DNA of 64,000 nt from Lamellibrachia columna. Taxonomy: Eukaryota; Annelida; Polychaeta; Sabellida; Siboglinidae. The notes below the pieces were generated by a model. It saw only the letters and a program-made list of their open reading frames with translations, did not search any database and was not told the origin of the DNA. Positions within the stretch are counted from its first letter, which is position 1, and each line of letters starts with the position of its first letter. This document shows positions 47,590 to 58,503 of this stretch, piece after piece. The stretch spans positions 52,631,374-52,695,373 of the forward strand of contig OY759270.1 in NCBI GenBank assembly GCA_963662155.1. The letters run 5' to 3'. The position numbers were made by a program, and so were the translations under genes.

Positions 47590-49115
47590 GTGAGAACATC
47601 GGACAATGTCAATCACGGGAACTTCAAAGCTCTCATAGACCCCTGTGTCGTGTCCGGGGATTCTGTATTTGACCAGCATTTGAAGATCGGGGCCAAAAAA
47701 CGCGCTGTACGTCGCAAAAACTGCACAGGACGATCTGATCACGCGCATGAAAGAGTACACGAAAGAGTACACGAAAGAGTACACGAAAGAGTACACGAAA
47801 GAGTACATGAAAGAGTACATGAAAGAGTACATGAAAGAGTACACGAAAGAGTACATGAAAGAGTACATGAAAGAGTACATCAAAGAGTACATGAAAGAGT
47901 ACATGCAAGTACATAAAGACATCGTGAGACAGTCTTCAGTGAACGGTGCTGCATTCTGCGGTATCTAGACTGAAGGTTCGTGATGTCAGTAGCGTGGAGT
48001 AGCTCTGAATTATCATCAGGTACATAACAGAATGTGAACCAGTAGAGAAGCTGACAGAGATAATCGAATGTCCAGGAGTCACAGGGAGGCTGTATGCCAG
48101 AAGATTAGTGGCTGTCTTCAGGGTCTCAAGCTGGATCAAGCGCATCGCAGAACCCAGACTTATGATGGAGCTGGCAACATGGCTGGTGTCATCAATGGTT
48201 GTGCTGCCAATTTCATTAAAATCGTGCCACAGACCCTTGCTATAGTGTTCAAATACTCACCAACGAGACGACGACGACTTGAGCAATCTACGTAAGACAT
48301 CAACACCCAGAGGAAGCGTGAAGGATTGAAGGAAGGGGGTGCTGGATAGGTGAAACTACTGTGTGAAACAAGGTGGATGGAACTACACTGGAGAAGTTTC
48401 GTGAAATGTATGAAGTCATCCTTGATTGTTTGAGTAATGTGAGATCTACAAGATGACTGAAGAGATGGCCAACATTGTTGGGGCAGTGATCCCATGGCGT
48501 TGTGGGAGGCAGACCCCGAGAAATCACCTGGAGGCAGACCCCGAGACATAACACTTTAGAAGCTTACTGGTGACGTTTAATATTCCTACAATTTGTAGAC
48601 CATCTTCTCCAGGAATTGGACACGAGATTCAGTGCTATCATATGGAAAGATGTGCTCGGCCTAGAGCTTCTACCAAATAACGTGGCCAAGCTGACATATG
48701 CCAATATAACCAACCTCCAAGAATGCTGTTGTCATGACCTGTCATCCCCAGCGTCCATGACCTGTCATCCACAGCGTCCATGCCAGCTGAAGTCAGAACG
48801 TGGAAGAAGAAATGGGATTCGCCAGAAGAAACAAAGCCCCATAATCTACAGAAAACAATGAGTGCAACACCCAGCTCCGTGTTCCCAAATCTGGTCTGCA
48901 TTTATCACTCGTTGATGCTAATATCGGTCACAAGTGCTGGTCACAAGAGCGTGAATATCGTAATGCGAAGCATCGTACACCAGGATCGCCTCGAAGCGTT
49001 GGTGCTACTTCATGTACACACGGACATCAAACTCGACATCCAAGACAGTATTGACAGGTACAGCAGGAAGCACCCAAGGATAATGTTTTTAATAAATGCT
49101 CTGAGCTCTCATTGA
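47590..49115 (+). pseudogene. hAT transposase pseudogene (ZMYM1-like/DUF4371 type)
   Basis: Pieces in order are GNFKALIDPCVVSGDSVFDQ with HLKIGAK (47,608-47,700), then after a frameshift ALYVAKTAQDDLITRMKEY (47,702-47,760). A 12-bp repeat array follows, then VHKDIVRQ and NGAAFCGI up to a stop at 47,966. QTYDGAGNMAGVINGCAANF and FKYSPTRRRRLEQ (48,150-48,290) follow, with the HC-x-H/LNL segment between them deleted. KLLCETRW lies near 48,355. The C-terminus (48,780-49,115) has FPNLVCIYHSLMLISVTSAG and RLEALVLLHVHTDIKL, the hAT dimerisation domain. Several frameshifts, stops and at least one deletion make it non-functional. The family cuts and pastes DNA through an RNase H-like fold whose catalytic residues cannot all be located here. 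Confidence 0.85.
47744..47911. repeat. 12-bp codon-phase repeat in the transposase (KEYT/KEYM)
   Basis: About 14 units of AAAGAGTACACG or AAAGAGTACATG. The first unit continues the transposase reading frame (LITRMKEY) and the last returns to it (MQVHKDIVRQ), so a single KEY-type codon run was amplified in place. Other frames read HERV and LFHV repeats that are shadows. Confidence 0.95.
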
Positions 49116-49132
49116 GCTGCTCCTGACTGATG

Positions 49133-49541
49133 CACACTAGCTGTACGTACAACACACTAGCTGTACGTACAACACACTAGCTGTACGTACAACACACTAG
49201 CTGTACGTACAACATACTAGCTGTACGTACAACACACTAGCTGTACGTACAACACACTAGCTGTACGTACAACACACTAGCTGTACGCACAACACACTAG
49301 CTATACGTACAACACATACACTAGCTGTACGTACAACACACTAGCTGTACGTACAACACACTAGCTGTACGCACAACACACTAGCTGTACGTACAACACA
49401 CTAGCTGTACGTACAACACACTAGCTGTACGCACAACACACTAGCTGTACGTACAACACACTAGATGTACGTACAACACACTAGCTGTACGTACAACACA
49501 CTAGCTGTACGTACAACACACTAGCTGTACGTACAACACAC
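49133..49541. repeat. 20-bp minisatellite, about 20 units
   Basis: CTAGCTGTACGTACAACACA repeats at 20-bp spacing; one unit near 49,315 carries four extra bases (ACACATACA). Variants are GTACGCAC, CTATACG and CTAGATG. It starts about 18 bp after the transposase stop, within the hAT 3' region. Confidence 0.95.
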
Positions 49542-49800
49542 TAATGCATTAAATGTTTCAACGTGTTCCTCCATCTAATCTAATGTTTTGTTCATTTCAT
49601 TAATATGATGATACAATTATTAATATGATGATACAATTATTCATTGTGGTTCACAAATCATCCATCACAGGTCTGAACACACGTTTACTACGTAATGCCC
49701 TGGAATAGACCATTTCAAGAACAGTAAATACATCCCCCGGACCCACTTACATGGATGGCTGCCCCCCCCCCCCGTTGGTCAAATCCTAGATCCGCCCCTG

Positions 49801-50206
49801 CCGACGACGGGTTCCTTCGTCAATGTCAGTCTCAACTGTCCTCCGATGTCCTACGCTAATGTTGTCGCTTGCGGCTATAATAAAATTGCTAGCATAATGA
49901 CAATATGTGGTAAAGAAAACCGCTTTTCTTTGGTCTGTCGATCAGGCGTAGGCGTAACAATGAAGAGAAGTAACCCTCGATTCAAAGTAAACAGCCAAAT
50001 AGAAGGCGTTACACCATAGATGTCAACATTATCGCTTTCGGGCGGGAAATACCGCTTTTCCCTAGGTCCCGCTCTCCCTTTTTTGGACAAAATGTCCCGC
50101 ATTTTTGTAGTTTTCTAAGAAAAAAAATCACGTTAAAATCGATCAATCTGTTGCACATGAGGCTATTCTAGGCACATTGTATTCCTTTGGTGTCAAGTGA
50201 TTTCAC

Positions 50207-50208
<2 letters not shown>
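49801..50208. other. No supported feature
   Basis: A 75-codon minus ORF (49,875-50,102) reads through repetitive-looking sequence (GCGGTATTTCCCGCCCGAAA on minus), which may be part of an unnamed element. I recognise no domain. Confidence 0.35.
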
Positions 50209-50252
<44 letters not shown>

Positions 50253-50254
50253 TT
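50209..50254. repeat. (CGTG)n microsatellite
   Basis: About eleven pure CGTG tetramers. Confidence 0.95.
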
Positions 50255-50409
50255 CACCGCAAAAAAGGAAAGGAGAACGGCACATCAACATGGCGGCTAG
50301 TCTCACCCAGGCCTGGTCTCGCTTATCCGACTCTCGCTCGCCTGACCGTATGCGACCAGAATCCGGACGCATACATAATTTCCGAAAAGTACACTCTGCA
50401 TCGAGGAGA

Positions 50410-50465
50410 TGATGTGTGCCACAAACGGTGGCGCCGCAGCACGGAGCCTGGATAATCGAGGCTAC
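50410..50465. repeat. Dispersed repeat, copy 2
   Basis: CACAAACGGTGGCGCCGCAG, then CACGGAGCCTGGATAATCGA, matches 46,365-46,418. This copy also has a (CGTG)n tract about 160 bp upstream, whereas copy 1 has one about 260 bp downstream. Confidence 0.7.
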
Positions 50466-50469
50466 ATGG

Positions 50470-50898
50470 CGATTCATAAAACAACACGTTGAAAAAAGGA
50501 CGACGAAAGTTGTGTGGAGGAGGGAGTTTCCTGCTTTTTCATGAACACTTTCCCGCTATACAATGAACAGATGTTGACACATGTGTTACACTCATGTTAC
50601 ACTCATGTTACAATCGTGGTACATTTCCTCAGATTTATAGTGCATTGCCATTGCAGTTTAACAACACATGATCAATAAACTGGACAGCGCAAACGTCGCC
50701 TGCATCAGCGGTACGCAGTGTCGGGCTGTCAAGGAACGTGATCTCTTTCCGTTCGGTCAGGCATGAAAACCAACACCAGTCAGGCGTATTCGTCCAGGCA
50801 CGCGGCTAAAGCAGTGAAGCAACGGCTGTAACGCATGTGTCCTACGGATTTAAGTATAGATGTAGGCATAAGAAGAGAATAGAAAACGGCAGGCATAT
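50470..50898. other. No supported feature
   Basis: Mixed sequence with a short TGTTACACTCATGTTACACT duplication near 50,583-50,612. No gene recognised. Confidence 0.4.
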
Positions 50899-51400
50899 TC
50901 ATTGTTCTCGGCAGATGAATAATCTGGTCTTCGCCCACTCGATATTTCTTCTGCTGTGCATAACAGGGTCGGTTGGCTTTAGTTGGGCCTGTATATTATT
51001 CAGTAAGATTTTTCTCTGACAGCCCCGTCTTGTCTTTCCCTCCAGGGTGCCTAGCATGATGGTCTTTGAAATAGTGTTGTGTCGGCTGATGTGGCTAAAC
51101 CAGGAGAGCTTTCGTTGTTTCACCTGTGACAACAAGGGCTCATGCTTTCCAGCAAGGGAACCCACTTGCCTCGCATATTCGTCGTTTTGTGTTCGGTGTT
51201 GGAAATACGGAGTCTCCTGAATAATTTTATTTCAAATGCTTGTATGCGTCTCTCTGTCTCTGCTGTGACTGCCACATTACCGGTGAACAATGACGCTATG
51301 TTGACTGGCTGTCACACAGCTGTATCATGCCACAGAACATGCTGGAACACGTTCTTGCCAAAGAGTATCACATCAGCAGTTAGTATAGAGCTGAAAACGA
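50899..51400 (-). pseudogene. LINE reverse transcriptase C-terminal relic (minus strand)
   Basis: Reading down from about 51,290 the minus strand gives AETERRIQAFEIKLFRRLRI and SNTEHKTTN. In another frame (51,165-50,899) it gives SLAGKHEPLLSQVKQRKLSW, FSHISRHNTISKTIMLGTLE and GKTRRGCQRK. This ERRIQAFE, then KLSWFGH-like, then GxRRRGRxRK order is the standard C-terminal tail of many animal LINE reverse transcriptases. At least one frameshift separates the two parts and the catalytic palm is absent. The family differs from the CR1-like copies and from the fragment at 56.2 kb. Confidence 0.8.
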
Positions 51401-51560
51401 AAACTGCACTATTAGCTTGCCTATATATTAAACCGACGTCAGCCTGATATAGGCATAAATGAATCATCGCCCGACAAAGACATAGACAGATGCTGAATTA
51501 GGACTGATAGGATACGTAATGTTTAGGTGAGATCGAATAGGAAGAAGGGGATGGGGAGTT
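51400..51560. other. Short spacer
   Basis: Nothing recognised between the minus-strand LINE relic and the TA microsatellite. Confidence 0.4.
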
Positions 51561-51711
<151 letters not shown>

Positions 51712-51771
51712 GAATAGGCTTAAGGAATAAAATTAGAAATTATCTTGCGATGAAGCTGTTTGGTGCAATGT

Positions 51772-52060
51772 AGTTACAGGAGACTCAACATAACCATTGG
51801 ATTAGTTTACCGAAGTCCAAACATAAGTAAAGAGGATAACACAAAAATACAAAATGCTATAAAAGAAGTAAGTAAAGGGGAATGTATTATAATGGGAGAT
51901 TTTAACCACAGATACATAGAATGGAAATCTCTAGAGAGTACAGGGGGTGAGGACCAACAGTTTCAACTTTTAATGCAGGATAGCTTCATTACTCAACACG
52001 TGCTAGAAACAATCGGGGGGTGGGGTGGGGTGGGGGAGGGGGGTGTATTAGATATATAGT
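51772..52060 (+). pseudogene. LINE ORF2 APE endonuclease, C-terminal half
   Basis: Reads RRLNITIGLVYRSPNISKED, then GECIIMGDFNHRYIEWKSLE and QDSFITQHVLE. VYRSPN and GDFNH-x-x-IEW are the conserved late blocks of AP-endonuclease-like LINE nucleases that nick the target DNA. The final SDH block is disturbed: a G-rich run (52,014-52,043) replaces part of it and the frame stops at about 52,059. The reading resumes as NNDHIQIHFDINVKSESKN from about 52,113, where NNDHIQI corresponds to the terminal S/N-DH block. Confidence 0.8.
52014..52043 (+). repeat. G-rich tract inside the endonuclease
   Basis: A GGGGGGTGGGGTGGGG-type tract, capable of forming a G-quadruplex, sits in the endonuclease frame just after HVLETIG. 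Copy 1 lacks this region, so a comparison is not possible here. Confidence 0.8.
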
Positions 52061-53375
52061 TTTGTTTTCACAAAAATTAATTAGTGGACAATGTAAAAAT
52101 ACATGAACCATGGGTAACAATGATCATATTCAAATACATTTTGACATCAATGTAAAATCAGAAAGTAAAAATAAAAAATACACGAGAAACTTCTACAAAG
52201 GTAAATATAAAGATATGAGAAAATACTTAGCAAAGCTAGATTGGAATAACATGCTGAGGAATAAAACAATTGAATTTTGGAACCTTCTAAAATATGTAAT
52301 TGAGAGTATCATTGATCAATTTGTTCCCTTGAAAAAACAAGGAAAACGGTCTAGAAAGAAACACTTATCAAAAGAAGCTATTAGATAAATAAGGTACAAG
52401 CAACCTATTTGGAGTGTTTATATGCGAACCAGAAAGGACGAAGTCTACACAAATTACAAAGAGGCACTTAATGCAGCTACGACTTAAATTAGACAATATA
52501 AAAGAAGCTATGAGCAGAAAATTAGCATGTAACATAACCAATTACAGCACGAGTTTTTATGCACATATCAGGAGTAAACAAAACGTATAAGACAAGGTTG
52601 GACCTCTAGAAGACAGTGCTGGAAATACAATATCACAGGGGTTTTTAATGGCGAAAAACTAGAATGGATACTTCAGTTGAGTGTTTACCAGAGAGGATAT
52701 TAGTACATTACCAGTTCCAGATGCTAAATTGCAGGAGGCTAAATCGGACTATTTTGCTAAGAAAATAAAAGCAATGAAGGATAATAAATCACCTGGAATG
52801 GATGGAGTTCCGCCAAAACTACTAATGGAAACAGTACAACAAATTAGTATACAAGAGTGTTCAACTTGTCATTAAAATAGGGAGTGGTTCCTTTTGAATG
52901 GAAAGAAGCAAACATCATACCATTATTTAAAAAGGGTTTGAGAGATAAGGCAGACAATTACAGACCAGTGAGTTTAACATCAGTGATTTGGAAAATATTA
53001 GAAAGGTTAATTAAAGACCATATGGTGGACTAGGTGGATCACCAGTAGATATTTACTTAGATTGTCAGAAAGCTTTCGACAAAGTGCCACATCAAAGATT
53101 ACTGCTTAAATTAAACGCCCATGGTATCGAGGATGGCATAATCGACTGGATAGAACAATGGCCGACTGACAGAAGACAACGTGTTGTAGCAGAAGGGGAG
53201 GTTTCAAACTGGAAATCAGTTTTGAGTGGGGTACCTCAAGGATCAGTATTAGAACCTTTATATCAATGACTTGGACGATAACATAACAAGCAACGTACTG
53301 TCGATGACACTAAAGTGTTTAAAAATGTTAACAATGATGGTGATAAGCAACATTTACAAAAGGAGAAATATAAAT

Positions 53376-53585
53376 AGTTAAATATAACATACATTGAAAC
53401 AAAGCTATTTAGTTAAATATAACATACATTGAAACAAAGCTATTTAGTTAAATATAACATACATTGAAACAAAGCTATTTAGTTAAATATAACATACATT
53501 GAAACAAAGCTATTTAGTTAAATATAACATACATTGAAACAAAGCTATTTAGTTAAATATAACATACATTGAAACAAAGCTATTT
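53376..53585. repeat. 35-bp tandem repeat inside LINE copy 2, 6 units
   Basis: AGTTAAATATAACATACATT begins units at 53,376, 53,411, 53,446, 53,481, 53,516 and 53,551, all 35 bp and almost identical. The array interrupts the reverse-transcriptase C-terminus between KQHLQ and AIIWPHLEY. Confidence 0.95.
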
Positions 53586-53616
53586 ATATAAAGCAATAAT
53601 TTGGCCTCATTTAGAA

Positions 53617-53845
53617 TACTGTATGCAAACTTGGAGACCATGTCGTAAGACGGATATAGGTACGCTTGAATGAATACAGAGAATAGCAACTAAAATAATT
53701 CCAGAACTGAGATGCCTTAATTATGAAGAACGTACGCAAACTTGAAGACCATAAAATATTATCATAAGAAGGATATAGATACGCGTGAATGAATAGAGAG
53801 GAGAACAATACAATTATTTCAAAACTGAGAGACCTTAGTTATGAA
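53617..53845. repeat. Diverged ~114-bp tandem duplication of the LINE C-terminus
   Basis: CGCAAACTTGGAGACCATGT-type sequence through ATTATGAAGAACG (about 53,617-53,731) is repeated as CGCAAACTTGAAGACCATAA through GTTATGAAGAACG (about 53,733-53,845). The copies differ at many positions, so the duplication is old or was formed from two different parents. Confidence 0.75.
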
Positions 53846-54235
53846 GAACGACTGAAAGAATGTGGTTTAACAACCCCAGAGACAAGGCGGTTAAGAGGAT
53901 ATCATATTTAAGTTTTTAAGATATTGAATGGGTATGAAAATATTGATAGAAATGTTTTTCTCACTCAAGAAAGATAATAGAACTAGAGGACATGAGGTAA
54001 CATTAGTAAAGGATCAGTGTAGATTGGATATCAAGAAGTACTTGTTCTCACAGAAGACAATCAATGAATGGAACAAATTATCTACAGATTGTGTAACTGC
54101 TAGCAGCATGAATATTTTTAAAAACAAGGTTGACACAGGAGGGCGGGCTACACATAGATGAAAATTGTTGGACTCTCGATAAGCCAATGGCTTCCTTGCC
54201 CACTTGCCATCTGGGCCTTTGCCTTGGATGACAAT

Positions 54236-55600
54236 CTTGTTAAATCTTTTATTTGTTAAATCTAATGTGGGAAAGTCCCTCGTGGTAAGTCAACGTGTGC
54301 CGGTGAATCACCGAGGTTTTGTCGCCCACGAGCGGGGTATAACCAGGCAGGAGCACTCATGAATGGACATAACCACAGCAACGTGACGATAGGTGACGAT
54401 GTGTGCCTGCGTCACAGGAAGTGCAACCCCCCCACCCACCCCTCACACACACGTGTTAGTGAGGGGACCTAATATGGTTGTGGTCCAACTTCAGTGACAA
54501 ATCAAAGACAGTCTCAATAAATCATGTCTTAACAACGAATCCATGACATATGTCCGGGGGGAGGGGGGTATGTTCGGAGAGGGAAGCTCTCCAAATTCAT
54601 TTCAATAATACTCACTTTATTAAAGAGGTAAACATCTTCACACGAGTGTTGCCTTCTTCTACTAGCGTTTAATATTTGCATGAAGAAAATAATATGTTTT
54701 CTGTGAGTTTGATAAACAAAGTGCGCGTGACCTTAGTTTAAGGGGATATATGTGCACCTCAGGCTGAGTTGCCCTTTTCTTCGTGTATTATGATCAAACT
54801 CGGTGCACGGTGAACAAAACAAATCCATATATATGCAATGTCACAGAAACGCAATAGCTTATTGTTTTATACCCGCGTCAATGCGGGAGCCAAAACATAT
54901 AAATAAAACTGGTGTTATCCCGGACCTGCTTGTATGGCGCGAACTGAACATCTGCTGGCAGCCCACTCTAATGTCTTCATCATGTTTTCCATTGGTCTTC
55001 TCGATTTGGCGTTCTATTCGGAGGCGCAAACTGTCGTCTGTTTGTGCACTGTGTGAAGTCACCGTGAAATTTTAATCAACGTCATTATATCAGGATGTCG
55101 AATTACAAACGTCACCTTACAAGGGTTCAATGTCATGCGACAGATGTTGTTTGTGTCGAAATCGTTGATGCGGAATTTGGTTGATTTTGACCTTCGTCAT
55201 AAATCTGCCAGTGGTAAACAGGCGGTACTTCAATGGAGTAGGGATTCTCGATTAAGGGAAAACGGTAGACTAGTAAAGAATAATACCATAAAACCATCAT
55301 ACGTGGTGGATTATGTTAACCATAAATGCATGCGACTGTGACATATACCAGGACTAATTCCGCGCCAGTTTTACAATTTACCTTTGGTAAATCATGTATA
55401 GGGATAGAACTGTGTTGCATAAGCGGATGCGTTGTAATTGCGCGGGAATTGAGTTTGACAGAAAGAAATAAGTTCTGCGGATCGGGGGGGGGTAACAGTC
55501 ATTAAGCGAACTACCACTCTGTGGGGCTCTCATATTAGGGATGGCCGTTAAGCGATTCTTAGATCCCCCACATTTATATGTTTTATTCCACTCAGTAATT
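54236..55600. other. No supported gene
   Basis: Contains a C-rich stretch near 54,427-54,445 and a GGGGGGAGGGGGG tract near 54,556. ORFs of 60-90 codons (54,803-55,075; 55,135-55,341) are on shared sequence with no recognised domain. Confidence 0.4.
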
Positions 55601-56130
55601 AGGTGATTTAGTGGAATATACAGAAACAAACTACAGACGCTTCTCCCTGTGGACTCCCGATGTAACGAACAACTTCTTGACTGGGTTTCTCAGAACAACG
55701 AGTATATGGAAAGTTTGGTCAAGTGCCAACCTGTTCCCTTTTATAAACAAACTAAGTAAAATTGGAATAACAGCTATTTGTTACCGAAACTATTACCGCG
55801 CGTTAGACTTGACTGAACCGCTGCGGTGGAGACGTTCAATCATTGCATTGGCTTGTCGTGTGTATTTAGTAGGGTTCGAGCGCTCTTGTAGTATGGCGCA
55901 AACTTAACTGGGAATGCACTTGTTACCTCGAGTTAAATGTCTATGTCCGAAGATATAGGACGTAGGTTCTTGTCATCCTCTTGTCGGGTAGTTTAAGGTG
56001 AAACGTCATCCGAAAAACAATCGTTTACGGTACCTCGAGGAGTAATTAGGCAAAGTGTTGTAGGTGAGAACTGACCAATACTGTGGAGGTTGGGGTGGCA
56101 GGGGTCTCAATCTAACATATCCCGACTGTT
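55601..56130. other. No supported gene
   Basis: A 98-codon plus ORF (55,611-55,907) with a WTPDVTNNFLTGFLRTTSIW start shows no motif I know. It is the longest non-repeat ORF nearby, but there is no codon-bias or domain evidence to call it. Confidence 0.35.
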
Positions 56131-56134
56131 TTTA

Positions 56135-56494
56135 GGACCAACCTCCCAAGACTGCGAAAATAACTGGGTGAGAAGAATTGCGGGTGTTAAACGAAAAGAC
56201 AAGCGAAGAATGTAGGAGCTGAGGGAGGAGGTGGGTGTGAACGAGGGTGGAAGGGGGAAACTGGTGAGGAGCCGGCTAAACTGGGTTAGACACGTGGAAA
56301 GAATGGAAGGGGAACGGCTGACGAAGACAGCGGATGCGCTTGGAGTGGATGGAAGAAGGAGAAAGGGAAGACCGAGGCTGAGGTGGGAGGACTACGTGAA
56401 AAGAGGTTTGGCGGGAGTGGGAGGGGAATGGAGAATGAGAGCGAGGGATGAGAGACGGGATGTGGAGACGGCAATGAAACGGGATCAATGAAGA
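56135..56494 (+). pseudogene. LINE reverse transcriptase C-terminal relic (third family)
   Basis: Reads NNWVRRIAGVKRKDKRRM to a stop near 56,215. It then continues in the same frame as ELREEVGVNEGGRGKLVRSR, LNWVRHVERMEGERLTKTAD and RRRKGRPRLRWEDYVKRGLA to a stop at 56,491. The KLVRSRLxWxGHVERM and GRPRLRWEDxV order is the usual tail of a LINE reverse transcriptase (RTE- or Jockey-like elements have it). Only the part after the palm is present, with one internal stop. A 3' UTR with an A-rich stretch may extend to about 56,630. Confidence 0.75.
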
Positions 56495-56594
56495 AGTAGG
56501 GACACAGAATCGATCGACGATCAGTATCTACCCGGACTTCAAGATAAAGAGGAGAACAACAACTTGCAAAGCACGCGGAGCTTTTAAAGAAACG

Positions 56595-56620
56595 GCGTTA
56601 TAATAATAATAATAAAAATA
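56595..56620. repeat. (TAA)n microsatellite
   Basis: TAATAATAATAATAAAAATAC with ACTTTTATTGCGC after it. It may be the poly-A/TAA tail of the LINE relic just upstream. Confidence 0.6.
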
Positions 56621-56723
56621 CTTTTATTGCGCTAAAATCCTCGGAAGACCCAAAGCTCGGCAGCACACCAAAACAAAAGAGGTTAAGCAGTTCATAATCG
56701 ATAAGTAGTTCCAGTTGTAAACA

Positions 56724-56800
56724 GTTGTTATTGTTGGTGTTTGTGTCGTTGTTGTTTATGGTTATGTTGTTGTGGTTGTTGTCGTTGTTGTTGTTGTGTA
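56724..56800. repeat. (GTT)n-rich microsatellite
   Basis: Interrupted GTT/GTTGTT units with GTCGTT and GTGGTT variants; the cysteine-rich and asparagine-rich ORFs across it are spurious. Confidence 0.85.
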
Positions 56801-57735
56801 AAGGACAACAAAGCGAACATGTCAACACGCTCACACTTACACCACATCGACGTTGGGGTGTACACATTGCGAAACTACGGCCGCTGTTGGCCTGAAGTTC
56901 GTCTAATGGACTCTCCTTCGCTTGTTGACGACAACATCACTCCCTGTTGACCCTGAATGCAAACAATGAGCGACATCTCGAATGACCGGGCGGGGCGGGG
57001 CTACGACGAACGATAACTAGGTCATTTCAATGTCCGTTCGGGGCTCCGTGAATGGTTCGCTAGAAACTTCTACTGGCTTTGATTCTTCGGTTGAAGCCTC
57101 AATTCAGATAAGTGCAGGAAATGTTCTCATGTGCCATTAGAACTAGAATTACATTTATTGTGGTTGTGGGACGTGTAAAATAAGTTGATCAAGTTCAGTG
57201 TTCGTTTGAAAAAAAGACTTTTGATTTCTTAAAAAATCTTATTTTCCTTGGTGTGTAGACCCGTCCACACACACAGCGACGTTGCAAACTTACATGTTAA
57301 ATCACATCGAAACATCAAATGCCTCGGTTACGTGGGCGCGCCGTTAAAATATGACATATTTGTAGTATTGTCTTTTTAATGACGTGCATTCACAGACATT
57401 AATAGAACACCCGTCAGTAAAATGTTAGTTTATAGGGGGATGATTAATGATGTAACTCTACGCGTGCATTACACAGTTGGAGTATGCCCCGTGGCGTTGG
57501 AATCCAGATTGGGGCTTAAGATTACAGTCGACGCCTCTACAACACCTCGGTAGGGTTACATTTCGGGCAATATTTAAATCAAGAAACGGTGTCATATAAT
57601 TAAAAATTAGCCTGTTTTTGTGACAAGATATTTTTTATTTAATTTGTTTTGTATTTAAGTGCATGCACAAAGATGGTTCAAGATTCGTGGTGTGTTGAAA
57701 TGTAGTACAATTGGGTGATGTACAATGGTACGTAT
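56801..57735. other. No supported feature
   Basis: Unique-looking mixed DNA; GGGCGGGGCGGGGC near 56,988 is the only notable motif (GC-box-like). No ORF with a domain. Confidence 0.4.
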
Positions 57736-57739
57736 GGGG

Positions 57740-58148
57740 GGGGGGACCAGGGCAAAGTGGAACGTTAAAATGTCGTGTGCGCTGAGGACTAACATATTCT
57801 AAGTAGGTCCTAAATGTTATGTTTGTTTCACGACATAGGACAAATTGTTGACATATCTACAAATCTGGTTTATGCAAATAAACGATATATTTGATTTTTT
57901 GGCGAAAACAAAATCATGAAAATTCCACATTGCCACAAGACTGCGGGGCAAAGTGTTTTTAACTCAGTAACAACAACTAATATGGTGGTGTTTTGAACAG
58001 TATGGCTGCTGTGTCTAAACTAATACTTTTGTTGTTGCTTTCCTTCTCATGTTATCCTTTTGTTGGTAGCTTTTGCATTTGAATGTTTTAACCAAACAAT
58101 AAATGTATTGACCAAGCCGTTCCACCATGTCCCTTCCGCTTTGCCCCG
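57740..58148. mobile_element. Weak candidate inverted-repeat element
   Basis: AGGGCAAAGTGG (57,749) and CCGCTTTGCCCC (58,137) form an imperfect 12-bp inverted repeat, with a third GGGGCAAAGTG at 57,945. GTTCCACC on the right pairs with part of AGTGGAAC on the left. No coding content and no target duplication were found, so this is only a candidate. Confidence 0.3.
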
Positions 58149-58500
58149 ACAATCTATTTTTCATATTAGTACAAACATGGACATATATCCCAAATCACAC
58201 CATGAACAGGAACGAAGCATATAGATGTATCAACCACACTAACATCGACAATCTTATACATATTATCTATTGTTGCCACATAATTTCAGTTCCATTTCAG
58301 TGCTAAAAATCAAAACAAAGTTTAATTTTTTTTTTATTAATGCAATTGTACACATTTGTTGATTGGTAATGGCCTCCACTTCATTCAATGTCGGATCACA
58401 TCGGCTACTTTAAAGCCACCACACAAGTAGGTGGCTCCATCCTGTAGTCTAAAGAAAGCGAATTTCACTTCCAAGGTCGTTGACTTTGCCCAAGATCTCC
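58149..58500. other. No supported feature
   Basis: AT-rich sequence with a T9 run near 58,328. Nothing recognised. Confidence 0.4.
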
Positions 58501-58503
58501 CCT

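Larger units (their letters stand above)
47422..49800 (+). mobile_element. hAT-superfamily DNA transposon, defective
   Basis: The left end TAGGCGCGGATCCAGGGCGG faces the right end CCTAGATCCGCCCCTG, whose complement is CAGGGGCGGATCTAGG. Both are followed inwards by a long G run (47,447-47,458) or, on the other strand, a C run (49,761-49,773). Between them lies a broken hAT transposase on plus. CCGAC lies flush against both ends (47,417-47,421 and 49,801-49,805); hAT insertion normally duplicates 8 bp, so this may be an eroded target duplication. Two minisatellites have grown inside. The 2.4-kb size fits a slightly deleted hAT element. Confidence 0.75.
52110..54160 (+). pseudogene. LINE ORF2 relic: linker, reverse transcriptase and C-terminus (copy 2)
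   Basis: Pieces in order: YTRNFYKGKYKDMRKYLAKL and KRSRKKHLSKEAIR to a stop at 52,388. Next SPGMDGVPPKLLMETVQQIS (52,681-52,875), PLFKKGLRDKADNYRPVSLT and DIYLDCQKAFDKVPHQRLLL, which is RT motif A. Then DWIEQWPTDRRQRVVAEGEV and SVLSGVPQGSVLEPLYQ (to 53,269). The catalytic box survives only as VDDTKVFKNVNNDGDKQHLQ. A 35-bp array then replaces roughly the next 80-100 codons, and AIIWPHLEYCMQTWRP follows. The last part, ending at about 54,161, reads DRNVFLTQERNRTRGH-type sequence in broken frames. It is clearly inactive. Confidence 0.85.
51760..54235 (+). mobile_element. CR1-like LINE, copy 2 (5'-truncated, defective)
   Basis: It begins in the APE endonuclease and runs to the same 3' tail as copy 1 (TTGGACTCTCGATAAGCCAA near 54,168). 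Shared blocks with copy 1 include AAAACGGTCTAGAAAGAAAC and CCAGTTCCAGATGCTAAATT and the whole ITCRL-like 3' region from about 53,910. It lacks ORF1 and carries its own stops, deletions, a 35-bp array and a duplication of the C-terminal coding region. Copy 2 keeps an endonuclease piece that copy 1 lost, while copy 1 keeps ORF1. Confidence 0.85.

Noticed and set aside
47590..47916. VHER/LFHV repeat proteins over the 12-bp array
   Set aside because: Other-frame shadows of the amplified KEYT codons inside the hAT transposase relic.
55611..55907. 98-codon ORF as a host gene
   Set aside because: No motif, no splice context and no neighbouring exon; length is not unusual for random sequence of this composition.
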